Assembly (NCBI GenBank): GCA_019359415.1
Contig: JAHHHH010000047.1
Location: forward strand, 1 to 54,443
DNA from: Iphinoe sp. HA4291-MV1
GTDB lineage: Bacteria > Cyanobacteriota > Cyanobacteriia > Cyanobacteriales > Nostocaceae
Direction of reading: 5' to 3'
DNA: 54,443 bases
Shown here: positions 27,649-36,194 of the stretch, one piece after another
Numbering within the stretch: position 1 is the stretch's first letter
Layout of the letters: each line of letters begins with the position of its first letter
Made by a program: the position numbers and the translations under genes
The notes under the pieces: generated by a model
Told to the model about the DNA's origin: nothing
Databases searched by the model: none
What the model saw: the letters and a program-made list of their open reading frames with translations, nothing else

Positions 27649-28015
27649 AAATTTATTTATCCAGCAATACTCAGTCTGACTAGCATTCTTATTGATCTTT
27701 ATTGACAATAGCTTTTTTTAGTACAGCCAGAGGTTGATAGCTTCTCAAATGCTTTTTTGATTACAGATGTTTGATTTTATCCTTTTTTATTCCTTGATTT
27801 CAGTAATTACCGATTGTGACACTATTGGGTGCGGAATGTGGGTTAAAAGTCTACTTTCATCCTGACTTGTGAGCTAATGCTCATGGAGTCAGATTGCAGA
27901 AATCTTTCCAGCAGCTAGCAACAACTTAAAATTGTAGAGTGCAGCAATCAAGTTGAAGAGATTTGAGTTACTCTAGATTTCCTAGCTAAGCGTGCAGAAG
28001 TTACTCAGCGAATCA
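27649..28015. other. intergenic region
   Basis: AT-rich spacer between the transposase remnant and the transporter operon. I see no gene or strong hairpin. It should contain the promoter of the ABC transporter genes. A GTG at 27992 is in frame with the transporter gene, as an alternative start. Confidence 0.4.
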
Positions 28016-29515
28016 ATGAACAAATGCAAAGTATTGCTATCATTGCTGCTATTTACAGCAATAATAGTAATTAGTACCATCATAGGGTATAGCAATCCCC
28101 TATTAGCAGTTTCGTCAGTTGGCTTTGACACGCTGACGATGATGACCTCGCCGGACTATCCCCCCTACGAGTATTACGACACTCACAGCGGTGAAAGGAA
28201 AATTGTTGGCTTTGATATTGATATCGCCAATACCATTGCCAAGGAACTGGGGTTCAAACTCAAGGTGGTGGAGTCGGATTTTAACGGCTTGATTCCCGCA
28301 CTTCAGGCAAATCGCGCTGACTTTGTCATGGCTGGGATGAATCCTACAGCCCAACGGCGCAAAAATGTCGATTTCTCCATCATCTATTACAAAGCAAAAG
28401 ATACTATTGTTGCTCCCAAGAGTAGTAACCTAAAAAAACCAGAAGATTTATCTGGGAAAAAAGTTGGCGTCCAACTGGGCACAATCCAGGAGCAAAATGC
28501 TCAGAAATTAGCCCAAAAAATTCCTCTGATTCAGCTCAAGCAACTCAACAAAGTCCCTGAAGTCATTCAGGAAATTAAGTCTGGGCGAATTGATGCTGCT
28601 ATCGTCGAAGATACCGTTGCTAAGGGATTTGCTCAAGCTAACCCGGATTTAGAATTTAACGTTATTCCCTCAGCACAAGAGGCTACAGGTTCGGCTATAG
28701 CCTTTCCCAAAAGCTCTCCCCTGCTAGAATCCTTTAATAAAGTCCTTGGGCAAATGAAGGACAGGGGCGAACTGGAAAAACTCGCGACGAAGTGGTTTTC
28801 CCTCAACACCGCAGCCAACGCCGCATCTTCAACAGCACCCGCTCCTGGTGGTGGACTGAATTTAGACTTCAAGAGAATCATTCCAGAGATTCCCTTTATT
28901 CTTCAGGGAATTCCTTTGACTTTGTTGTTCACTGTGATATCAGTATTACTAGGTTTAATTTGGGGAACATTACTATCTCTATTAAAAATATCCGGTATCA
29001 AGGCACTAGGCTGGTTAGCCAACGCTTACACCTCTGTATTTAGAGGTACACCATTGCTATTGCAGTTGGCGTTGGTTTACTATGCAACACCCCAGCTGAG
29101 TGGTTATAATATACCAGCATTACAGGCAGGAGTCCTCACATTTACTCTCAACTCTGGGGCTTATATGTCAGAAACTATCCGGGGTGGGATTCAAGCAGTA
29201 GATAAAGGACAGAGTGAAGCAGCAATGTCTATGGGTATTCCCTACGCGTTGATGATGTGGGACATTGTTTTGCCCCAAGCATTGAAGAACATTCTCCCCG
29301 CTTTGGTGAATGAAACGATTGGACTTTTGAAAGATTCCGCTTTAGTCTCAACGATTGGTGTGGTGGAAATTTTACGCAGTGCTCAAATTGTTGGAGCTAA
29401 TCAATATATCTACTTTGAACCCCTGCTGTTTGCTGGGTTAATCTACTACATATTGGTCATGGGTCTAACTAGGGGCGCATCCACACTCGAAAGGAGACTG
29501 AGGCGAAGTGAGTGA
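28016..29515 (+). CDS. amino acid ABC transporter, fused binding protein and permease
   Basis: 499 residues from the ATG at 28016. A signal segment (KVLLSLLLFTAIIVISTIIG) is followed by a periplasmic solute-binding domain of family 3 (about 40-265: SPDYPPYEYYD, GFDIDIANTIAKELG, IDAAIVEDTVA) and a permease domain (about 285-495) with FRGTPLLLQLALVYY and the EAA-type loop EAAMSMGIPYALMMWDIVLPQALKN in part. This fusion is like BgtB of Anabaena, the binding/permease protein of a basic amino acid and glutamine system; substrate here is inferred. It overlaps the downstream ATPase gene by eight bases. A GTG 24 bp upstream is an alternative start. Confidence 0.88.
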   Translation: MNKCKVLLSLLLFTAIIVISTIIGYSNPLLAVSSVGFDTLTMMTSPDYPPYEYYDTHSGERKIVGFDIDIANTIAKELGFKLKVVESDFNGLIPALQANRADFVMAGMNPTAQRRKNVDFSIIYYKAKDTIVAPKSSNLKKPEDLSGKKVGVQLGTIQEQNAQKLAQKIPLIQLKQLNKVPEVIQEIKSGRIDAAIVEDTVAKGFAQANPDLEFNVIPSAQEATGSAIAFPKSSPLLESFNKVLGQMKDRGELEKLATKWFSLNTAANAASSTAPAPGGGLNLDFKRIIPEIPFILQGIPLTLLFTVISVLLGLIWGTLLSLLKISGIKALGWLANAYTSVFRGTPLLLQLALVYYATPQLSGYNIPALQAGVLTFTLNSGAYMSETIRGGIQAVDKGQSEAAMSMGIPYALMMWDIVLPQALKNILPALVNETIGLLKDSALVSTIGVVEILRSAQIVGANQYIYFEPLLFAGLIYYILVMGLTRGASTLERRLRRSE

Positions 29516-30242
29516 AGCTGTCATTCGCACGGAGTTCTTGTGTAAATCTTTTGGCAAGCTCGACGTACTCAAAGAGATTTCCACTGAGATATACAAGGGT
29601 GAAGTCGTAGCCATACTAGGTCCAAGTGGGTCGGGTAAGTCAACTTTCCTGCGATGCATGAACTTGTTAGAACGCCCCACCAAAGGACAAGTTTACTTTA
29701 AAGAATATGAAATTACCGCTTCTAGGGCAAACATCGCCAAAATTCGCCAGCGCTTGGTGATGGTGTTTCAACACTTCAATCTGTTTCCCCACATGACGGC
29801 GTTGCAAAATGTTACCTACGCCCCCATTAAGGTGAGGGGAATGAATCAGGAACAAGCAACGCAAAAGGGGTTAGAGTTACTTAGTAAAGTAGGTTTGGAG
29901 GAAAAAGCCCATGTCTACCCGGCAAAATTATCCGGTGGACAAAAACAGCGAGTCGCTATAGCCCGCGCACTCGCAATGGAACCGGAGATGATTTTGTTTG
30001 ATGAACCAACCTCTGCCTTAGATCCAGAAATGGTTAAAGATGTGCTAGAAGTGATAAAAGCTTTGGCACAAACTGGGATGACGATGGCAATTGTGACTCA
30101 TGAAATGGGATTTGCCAGAGTCGTCGCTAGTCGAATTATGTTTCTTGACCAAGGGCGTTTGGCAGAGGACACTACACCCAGTGAATTTTTCAGTTGTCCG
30201 AAGTGCCATCGCGCAAAGCTGTTCCTCGAAAAAATGCTGTAG
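29508..30242 (+). CDS. amino acid ABC transporter ATP-binding protein
   Basis: 244 residues, GlnQ/BgtA-type. Walker A GPSGSGKST at about residues 37-45, Q-loop VFQHFNLFPH, signature LSGGQKQRVA, Walker B MILFDEPTSALD, and the switch His in VTHEMGFA. It energises the permease encoded just upstream, with which it overlaps by eight bases (GTG start). The end of the protein departs a little from the family (SCPKCHRAKLFLEKML) where the usual NP..ERTK..FL pattern is seen, but this is minor. Confidence 0.92.
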   Translation: MSEAVIRTEFLCKSFGKLDVLKEISTEIYKGEVVAILGPSGSGKSTFLRCMNLLERPTKGQVYFKEYEITASRANIAKIRQRLVMVFQHFNLFPHMTALQNVTYAPIKVRGMNQEQATQKGLELLSKVGLEEKAHVYPAKLSGGQKQRVAIARALAMEPEMILFDEPTSALDPEMVKDVLEVIKALAQTGMTMAIVTHEMGFARVVASRIMFLDQGRLAEDTTPSEFFSCPKCHRAKLFLEKML

Positions 30243-30272
30243 CTTTCAACCTTCGTGGTGATTGCGATTCGG

Positions 30273-30318
30273 GGCACTGCGCTCTCTTGCATCGCCCGGA
30301 GGCGGGCAAGAGAGTGCC
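30273..30318. terminator. hairpin between convergent operons
   Basis: GGCAC...CTCTCTTGC (30282-30290) pairs with GCAAGAGAG (30306-30314)...GTGCC, with an inner GC-rich CGCCCGGAGGCG segment. It lies 30 bp after the ABC transporter stop and before the convergent RluD gene. No long T run follows, so it may be a repeat element serving as terminator. Confidence 0.5.
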
Positions 30319-30380
30319 ATCGCGTCGCGCCGAGACGTTGTTATTGCGCTCGCCGCCTTTTCCCAACACGAACTGCACGA

Positions 30381-31319
30381 TTAAGATTGAGAGATGGCAA
30401 CTCGCCGCCTCAAAACTTCAAGCAGAGTCGTAAACGTTTGGGGAGGAGGTGCAGTTACTTCAATCAAATTTTCAGAGACTGGATGCTGTAACCTCAGTCG
30501 CCAAGCATGGAGTGCTTGACCTGGTAAATTCACACCAACGGAACGACCGGAACTATAAATAGGATCACCAACAATAGGATGACCCATATGGGTACTGTGA
30601 ACGCGAATTTGATGAGTGCGTCCGGTTTCTAGTTGGAAGTGCATGAGTGTATAGTTACCTAAACGTTCTTTCACTTTCCAGTGCGTAACTGCAGGTCTTC
30701 CCCTCTGTTCTACTAGAACAACTGCCATTTTTTTGCGGTCAACTGGATGGCGACCGATGGGTAAATTTATCGTACCGCTTTCTGTTTTGGGTGCGCCGTA
30801 GACAATGCCAAGGTATTCTCGCCGTGCAGTTTTTGCTTTTAATTGAGCTTGTAGATTTTGATGGGCATGTTCTGTTTTAGCAATTGCGATCGCTCCTGTT
30901 GTATCCTTGTCCAATCGATGGACAATTCCAGGACGTTGGACTCCCCCAATTCCTGGTAGGTTAGGGCAGTGAGCTAAGATAGCGTTGACTAAAGTACCGT
31001 CTTGATGACCTGGTGCAGGATGGACGACTAATCCTGCTGTTTTGTTGATGATAAGCAGGGAGTCATCTTCATAAAGAATGTCGAGAGGGATATCTTCTGG
31101 TTGGAGTTCTAAAGGTTCTGCTTTTGGTATTTCTATGGAAATGCGATCGCCTACTTTGACAGTTGTTTTCTTTGATGTACAAATTTTGCCATTTAGTTGG
31201 ACGTGACCTTGTTCAATGAGCTGCTGGATGCGCGATCGCGATAACTCTAGTACTTGTTGACAGAGGTAGCGGTCTAGGCGAACGCCGTCTTGTTTGACTT
31301 CTAGATGAAATTCGTTCAC
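30381..31319 (-). CDS. RluD-family 23S rRNA pseudouridine synthase
   Basis: 312 residues. The N-terminal S4 RNA-binding domain (about 10-75: RLDRYLCQQVLELSRSRIQQ, LIEQGHVQLNGK) is followed by the RluA/RluD catalytic domain with PGIVHRLDKDTTGAIAIAKT, whose Asp is the catalytic residue, and GRTHQIRVH. The architecture fits RluD (U1911, 1915, 1917 of 23S rRNA), but paralogues with other targets share it, so no symbol is given. It overlaps the upstream Uma2 gene by four bases, so the two are probably co-transcribed. Confidence 0.92.
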   Translation of the reverse strand: MNEFHLEVKQDGVRLDRYLCQQVLELSRSRIQQLIEQGHVQLNGKICTSKKTTVKVGDRISIEIPKAEPLELQPEDIPLDILYEDDSLLIINKTAGLVVHPAPGHQDGTLVNAILAHCPNLPGIGGVQRPGIVHRLDKDTTGAIAIAKTEHAHQNLQAQLKAKTARREYLGIVYGAPKTESGTINLPIGRHPVDRKKMAVVLVEQRGRPAVTHWKVKERLGNYTLMHFQLETGRTHQIRVHSTHMGHPIVGDPIYSSGRSVGVNLPGQALHAWRLRLQHPVSENLIEVTAPPPQTFTTLLEVLRRRVAISQS

Positions 31320-32011
31320 ACTTGGTCTGGATGAATTCCTCGTTCTTGAAGTAAAGCACGGAGTGCTTGTAGTTCAGCTTCAGCTTGTTCTGCCCTAGCT
31401 TCAGCTTGTTTTGCCCTAGCTTCAGCTTGTTCTTGTTCTTGAGCTAGTTCCAAATAAGTAAGAAACCGTCCTCCATCCGGACGATAAATCTGAAGTTCGC
31501 CGTCTGACAATTCAAAGCGTATGTTTAGATGGGGACTAACCCAACTTATCATTTGCTCAATTTCTGCTAATTCATCACCAGAGCGTAGCCAGCCAGTCAA
31601 CTCGCCTGTGTCTGGGTCATATAGGTAGTATTCTTCCACACCATAGCGCTCATAAAACTTGTATTTACTAATCATCTCTTTGGCGCTATTGCTGGGAGAA
31701 AGGATTTCAAACACCACTTGCGGGGGAATGTTGTCTTCTAGCCACTGTAGATAAGAACCTCGGTCTCCTTTTGGTCTGCCAAAAACAACCATAACATCAG
31801 GCGCTCTGCGAGTAAGGTTATCGCCCTTGACGGGATACCACAGTAAATCTCCAGCAACGAACACATTGGGGTCATTGTCAAACAGCAGATCCAAGTTTTT
31901 TTTAATGAGTATAATCAACTCAAATTGCTTTGTGTTCTCTGCCATTGGCTGTCCGTCGCTTTCGGGGTAAATGATATCTTTTTGGTTGGAAGATGGTAGC
32001 TGAGTAACCAT
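31316..32011 (-). CDS. Uma2 family (DUF820) putative nuclease
   Basis: 231 residues from the ATG at 32011, which has AGGA nine bases upstream; 24 further in-frame codons lack support. Core motifs: RRAPDVMVVFGRPKGDR, PPQVVFEILSPSNSAKEM, and KFYERYGVEEYYLYDPDTG, with the predicted PD-(D/E)XK residues Asp, Glu and Lys. The C-terminal region is an Ala/Glu/Gln-rich coiled coil with repeats of EARAKQA/EARAEQA and ends QERGIHPDQV. It overlaps the pseudouridine synthase gene by four bases. Function unknown. Confidence 0.85.
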   Translation of the reverse strand: MVTQLPSSNQKDIIYPESDGQPMAENTKQFELIILIKKNLDLLFDNDPNVFVAGDLLWYPVKGDNLTRRAPDVMVVFGRPKGDRGSYLQWLEDNIPPQVVFEILSPSNSAKEMISKYKFYERYGVEEYYLYDPDTGELTGWLRSGDELAEIEQMISWVSPHLNIRFELSDGELQIYRPDGGRFLTYLELAQEQEQAEARAKQAEARAEQAEAELQALRALLQERGIHPDQV

Positions 32012-32788
32012 TGCTATAAGTCCTATTTTTGCAGGTAGCATTGTTAATTTTAACGAATGCGAATGCGTGCGCTGTCTTCGCATAGCACCAAGACAAGAAC
32101 ATCAAGATAATGACATCGAAAAAGGAATTGAACTTTATAGGCTACCGTGTACACACTGGATCGCTCAAAACCTCACCCTCGCTTTTAGCTATGCTAAAAT
32201 CTTTCCCTCTCCGAAGTCGCGGAGAGGGATGCCCGATAGGGCAGGGTGAGGTTCCGAACACGAGTGCGTTTCGTAGAGAAGGAATTAGGACTTACGCACC
32301 ATCTGCTGTGAAACCCGGTTTCTTCGTTCGTATTTGGTTGCGAAACAGACGATTTTTGGTAGAAACCGGGTTTCTTTGCGTGCGTCTCGTAGAGAAGGAA
32401 TTTTGAGCAATTCGATGCAACTGCCAAATTAGCTCAAAGAAAAAACGCTACGAATTAATGCAAAGCTGTACTAAGTACAAAATTGCATTAGTTCGTAACT
32501 TTTTTAAACGCACCAGGTAGCGAAGGAACGCGCATAGGCGCTTCGCCTTCCCGCAGGGTAGGGACGCAGAGTCTCGCCAAATTTAGTCCGCTACGAATTA
32601 ATGAAATGCTGTACTAAATATGCTGTTGATGAAGTTTTGTAAAGAAATAATAGGTTTTGCATAAAACTTGCTACTTAAGACTGAGAAGTAAGTAGAGGTG
32701 GCTTCGACTACCAAGGAGGAGATAGTATACTGGATTTCAATTCCGTGTTAATCGTAACCAGTACAGTTTGTGAATTGAGGTTTTTACA
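32012..32788. other. repeat-rich intergenic region
   Basis: No gene is seen. It holds a cloverleaf-like element (32171-32251), two direct repeats GTAGAGAAGGAATT (32273 and 32389), two palindromes GAAACCCGGTTTC (32310) and AGAAACCGGGTTTCT (32361), a hairpin TACGAATTAATGCAA/TTGCATTAGTTCGTA (32449-32497), and a near copy of CGCTACGAATTAATG...GCTGTACTAA at 32446 and 32589. The last 100 bp should contain the promoter of the first small peptide gene. Confidence 0.6.
32171..32251. repeat. cloverleaf-like multi-hairpin element
   Basis: An outer stem CCTCACCCT (32171-32179) and AGGGTGAGG (32243-32251) encloses three separate hairpins: TTTTAGC-TAT-GCTAAAA (32183-32199), CCCTCTCC...GGAGAGGG (32205-32228) and GCCC-GATA-GGGC (32231-32242). 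All stems are perfect. It lacks the invariant tRNA features, so I treat it as an interspersed palindromic repeat or a miniature mobile element. Confidence 0.75.
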
Positions 32789-33031
32789 ATGCGTCTTCCT
32801 TCTAAAGTGCAAATTTCTGATTTGAAGTCTACCGAATCATTTGTTGAGGAGGAACTCACACTTGAGGAGGCTGAAAAAATTGTAGGTGGGTTTTTTGACT
32901 TTCATGCTTGGCCGCCCAACCACCATGCTTGGTCAGGCGACGGCTATATAGGGAGTAATTATTCTTATAAGAATGACCAATGCGGTGATGATGGGCTTCC
33001 TCATTGGCCACCTAACAAGCTCTCTGTTTAA
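32789..33031 (+). CDS. GG-leader small peptide 1 (candidate RiPP/bacteriocin precursor)
   Basis: 80 residues. Residues 1-34 form a leader-like segment, ending EEAEKIVGG, with an acidic amphipathic stretch before a double glycine. That is the pattern recognised by C39-peptidase ABC exporters and seen in many RiPP precursors. The remaining 46 residues are rich in Trp, His, Asn, Gly and Tyr and include AWPPNHHAW and PHWPPNK. The ribosome binding site GAGG is eight bases before the ATG. A second gene with a nearly identical leader follows in tandem. I see no modification enzyme or exporter in the window, so the product and its processing are inference. Confidence 0.6.
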   Translation: MRLPSKVQISDLKSTESFVEEELTLEEAEKIVGGFFDFHAWPPNHHAWSGDGYIGSNYSYKNDQCGDDGLPHWPPNKLSV

Positions 33032-33209
33032 CCTTAAATTACTTATACTACTTTGCACCTAAAGATTATCTCTTGCTGATCTAAATCACAACTAACGGTG
33101 ACGTTTTATAGTTAGGTATTTTACACCGGGGTTGCATTCATCTGATGCGAGGCTCAAAGGCTCATCACTTAACTTAAATCAGTACAGCTTGTCAATTGAG
33201 GTTTTTACA

Positions 33210-33389
33210 ATGCATCTTCCTTCTAAAGTGCAAATTTCTGATTTAAAGCCTACCGAATCATTTGTTGAGGAGGAACTCACACCTGAGGAGGCTGAAAAGA
33301 TTGTAGGTGGGGGTCATCCTCAATGGCCTCCTCATTGGCCTCCCAACAAATCTGCTTGGGTTGAAACCACCATACTACTTTGCACCTAA
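33210..33389 (+). CDS. GG-leader small peptide 2 (candidate RiPP/bacteriocin precursor)
   Basis: 59 residues from the ATG at 33210, which has the same upstream sequence (AATTGAGGTTTTTACA) as the first copy. The leader of 34 residues differs from copy 1 at only three positions (2, 14 and 25) and ends EEAEKIVGG. The tail of 25 residues is GHPQWPPHWPPNKSAW followed by VETTILLCT. The end LLCT is read from sequence that lies after the stop in copy 1 (CTACTTTGCACCTAA), so a small indel has probably extended the frame. Conserved leader with diverged tail is typical of precursor peptide families. Confidence 0.6.
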   Translation: MHLPSKVQISDLKPTESFVEEELTPEEAEKIVGGGHPQWPPHWPPNKSAWVETTILLCT

Positions 33390-33537
33390 ACGCTGCCTGT
33401 TGGTCGTCTGGATCACAACTAACGGTGACTTTTACGCCAGGGTTGCATTTACCAGATGCTACTGCTCATCCACCCAACTTGAAAGAGATTGCAACTACTA
33501 ACAAGCATTGTTTCTTTTGTCGAGGTAATTTTACCAG

Positions 33538-35964
33538 ATGGCTCAAAAATTGAACGGTTGGTGCTGGTCGTTAAGGCTAGCAGGTTCTTTAGCAATTGGT
33601 AGTGTGTGCGCTTTCTCTTGGGATAGCACTTTTGCTCAGCAGATTATCCCCGATCGCACTCTACCCAATAATTCCACCGTCAAATTAGAGGGTGACATCA
33701 GAAAGATTGAAGGTGGAACCCCAGCTGGAAGCAACTTATTCCATAGCTTTAGGGAGTTTTCTGTCCCTACTGGTTCTACGGCTTTCTTCAATAACACTTC
33801 AGATATTCAAAACATCATCAGCCGCGTAACGGGTGGGTCAGTTTCTAACATTGATGGGTTAATTCGTGCTAATGGAGCTAATCTGTTTTTGATTAATCCC
33901 AATGGGATCATTTTTGGTCCTAATGCTCAATTAAATATTGGCGGCTCTTTTATAGCGAGTACAGCGAGTAGCCTGAAATTTGCTGATGGCAAAGAGTTTA
34001 GTGCCAAGGCTCCGCAAAACACACCCCTGCTAACGGTAAGCGTTCCCATTGGTTTGCAGTTTGGGCAAACTCCGGGAGAAATCCGTAATCAATCCCGCGT
34101 GTCCCTAATAGACCCCAACACAGGTAATCCGGTTTTGGATAATGAAGGTATGCCGTTGCCTGGTGGTTTGCAGGTTGCTCCTGGCAAAATCTTAGCACTG
34201 GTGGGTGGTTCAGTCAACTTTCCAGGGGGAGTTCTGACAGCTCCTGGAGGACGGATTGAGCTAGGTAGTGTGGCTGGCGTCGGAGAAGTTAGCTTGAACC
34301 AGACAGATAACGCTTGGGTTCTTGGGTACGACCGAATTAATACTTTTGGGAATATCCGACTTGAAGATAAGGCGTTTGTCAATGCTAGCGGTCCTGGTGG
34401 CGGTGACATTCAGATCCGGGGCAATCAATTGGATATGACACAAGGAGCACGCATTTATGCCGACACAGAAGGTACAGAGGCTGGCGGAGAAGTGCTTGTT
34501 CACACAACTGAAGCGATTAATCTAAGTGAAATTTCGCAGATTACAGCTAATGTTACACCAACAAAGACTGGGACTGGGGGAAACGTGACGATTACCACTC
34601 AACGGTTAAGTCTTCAGGAAGGGGCACAGATATCAACTGGTACTTATGGCTCAGGTCGTGGGGGAGATTTGTCTGTGAACGCCTCCGATTTCGTGGAAAT
34701 GAGAGGAATAGGAATATTAAATGGGGAGCCGATGAGTTATAGTGGCTTAGTGAGCCAGACGGAAGGTGCTGGAGATGCTGGAAACTTAACGATTACCACC
34801 AGACGCTTGAATGTCTATAATGGAGCACAAGTATCAGCTTCTAGTTTCAGTACGGGGAAAGCCGGACATTTGACAGTTAACGCTTCTGATGTAGAACTGA
34901 TTGGCACAACAGCAGATGATGCTTCATATGTAAAAGTAGTTGGAACAACGGCAAACCTTCAATATCCCAGTGGCTTGTTTACTCAAACTCAAGGTACCGG
35001 AGACGCTGGAGATTTAACGATTACCACTAGACGATTGAGTGTCCGCGATGGAGCACAAGTATCAGCTGCCAGTAGGAGTACGGGGAAAGCCGGAAATTTG
35101 ACAGTTGACGCTTCTGACGTAGAACTGAGTGGAACAGATGGTGAATATTCCAGCGGTTTGCTTGTTCGGTCTCTAGGGTCAGGGGATGCAGGCAAGCTTG
35201 AGGTACAAGCGAGATCCATTAAGCTAGATGACCAAGGGAAAATCTCAGCCGAAACCAAATCAGGTCAAGGAGGAGATATTGACCTACAAGTGGAGGATTT
35301 CTTGCTGATGCGCGGTGGTAGTCAAATATCTACCACTGCAGGCAGTAATGGGGATGGCGGCAATATTAATATCAACACCAAATTCTTAGCCTCTGTCCCT
35401 TCGGAAGATAGCGATATCACCGCCAATGCTAATGAGGGTAGAGGTGGTTTCATCAAAATTACCGCTCAAGGACTCTTCGGGATAGAGCGCCGTGAACAAT
35501 TAACTTCGCTGAGTGACATCACTGCTATTTCGCAACAGAACCCTAAATTGAATGGTCAGGTGATTATCAACTCACCTGATGTTGACCTCAGTCGAGGGTT
35601 TATCAACTTGCCAACACAGCCACTTGACACCAAATTAGCTCAAGGTTGCAATAGTCCAAATTACGCTCAAAGCAGTTTTATCATCACCGGACGTGGTGGT
35701 TTACCTCCCAGTCCCTTCGATATATTGACACCTGACGCTATACAGGTAGATTGGGTGACTCTCAACCCTAACATTGACAACCGTAAGACTTCATCTGTTT
35801 CCACAAATCCACCTCAGCCCACACCAGAACGCATAGTAGAAGCTACTGGATGGGTGATAAATGCTAAAGGTAAGGTCGTCTTTACTGCTGATACACCCTC
35901 CGTTACACCTCATAGTTCCTGGCAGAAATCACCTGATTGCAGTTCAGTTTATTCGACTCAATAG
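33538..35964 (+). CDS. filamentous haemagglutinin-type secreted protein (TpsA-like)
   Basis: 808 residues. A signal peptide (about 1-34, ending AQQ) is followed by the two-partner-secretion N-terminal domain (about 35-180), with SRVTGGSVSNIDGLIRANGAN and LFLINPNGIIFGPNAQLNIG. The rest is a repetitive beta-helix: units such as GDAGNLTITTRRLNVYNGAQ and GDAGDLTITTRRLSVRDGAQ recur at about 420-560. These proteins are exported by an outer-membrane TpsB partner and remain on the surface or are shed. No TpsB gene is in the window. It begins 148 bp after the second small peptide gene. Confidence 0.88.
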   Translation: MAQKLNGWCWSLRLAGSLAIGSVCAFSWDSTFAQQIIPDRTLPNNSTVKLEGDIRKIEGGTPAGSNLFHSFREFSVPTGSTAFFNNTSDIQNIISRVTGGSVSNIDGLIRANGANLFLINPNGIIFGPNAQLNIGGSFIASTASSLKFADGKEFSAKAPQNTPLLTVSVPIGLQFGQTPGEIRNQSRVSLIDPNTGNPVLDNEGMPLPGGLQVAPGKILALVGGSVNFPGGVLTAPGGRIELGSVAGVGEVSLNQTDNAWVLGYDRINTFGNIRLEDKAFVNASGPGGGDIQIRGNQLDMTQGARIYADTEGTEAGGEVLVHTTEAINLSEISQITANVTPTKTGTGGNVTITTQRLSLQEGAQISTGTYGSGRGGDLSVNASDFVEMRGIGILNGEPMSYSGLVSQTEGAGDAGNLTITTRRLNVYNGAQVSASSFSTGKAGHLTVNASDVELIGTTADDASYVKVVGTTANLQYPSGLFTQTQGTGDAGDLTITTRRLSVRDGAQVSAASRSTGKAGNLTVDASDVELSGTDGEYSSGLLVRSLGSGDAGKLEVQARSIKLDDQGKISAETKSGQGGDIDLQVEDFLLMRGGSQISTTAGSNGDGGNININTKFLASVPSEDSDITANANEGRGGFIKITAQGLFGIERREQLTSLSDITAISQQNPKLNGQVIINSPDVDLSRGFINLPTQPLDTKLAQGCNSPNYAQSSFIITGRGGLPPSPFDILTPDAIQVDWVTLNPNIDNRKTSSVSTNPPQPTPERIVEATGWVINAKGKVVFTADTPSVTPHSSWQKSPDCSSVYSTQ

Positions 35965-36154
35965 TTATGGGGGTGGTAGTAAGCAATTCAAAATTCAAAA
36001 TTTCTTATTTATGCAAATAACTCTCGATAAGAAAAATGTAGATAGCAGGTATCAGCAGTAAAAATATAGACCAAAACCGTAAGATTGTTTAACATGGTAG
36101 AAGACCCCCACTTAATTGTGTGTGGTTGTGTGTTGTAGAACTTGGTAAATCCAT

Positions 36155-36194
36155 GGTCAGGAGGTGAGACACCTCGTGACCGTTTTGTTTTTTG
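36155..36194 (+). terminator. rho-independent terminator
   Basis: Hairpin GGTCAGGAGGTG (36155-36166), loop AGA, CACCTCGTGACC (36170-36181), with one mismatch, followed by GTTTTGTTTTTTG. It lies about 190 bp after the haemagglutinin-like gene, on the same strand. Confidence 0.75.

Noticed and set aside
32171-32251. Cloverleaf-like fold considered as a tRNA
   Set aside because: It has no T-loop consensus, no 7-base anticodon loop and wrong stem lengths; the loops are 3, 8 and 4 bases.
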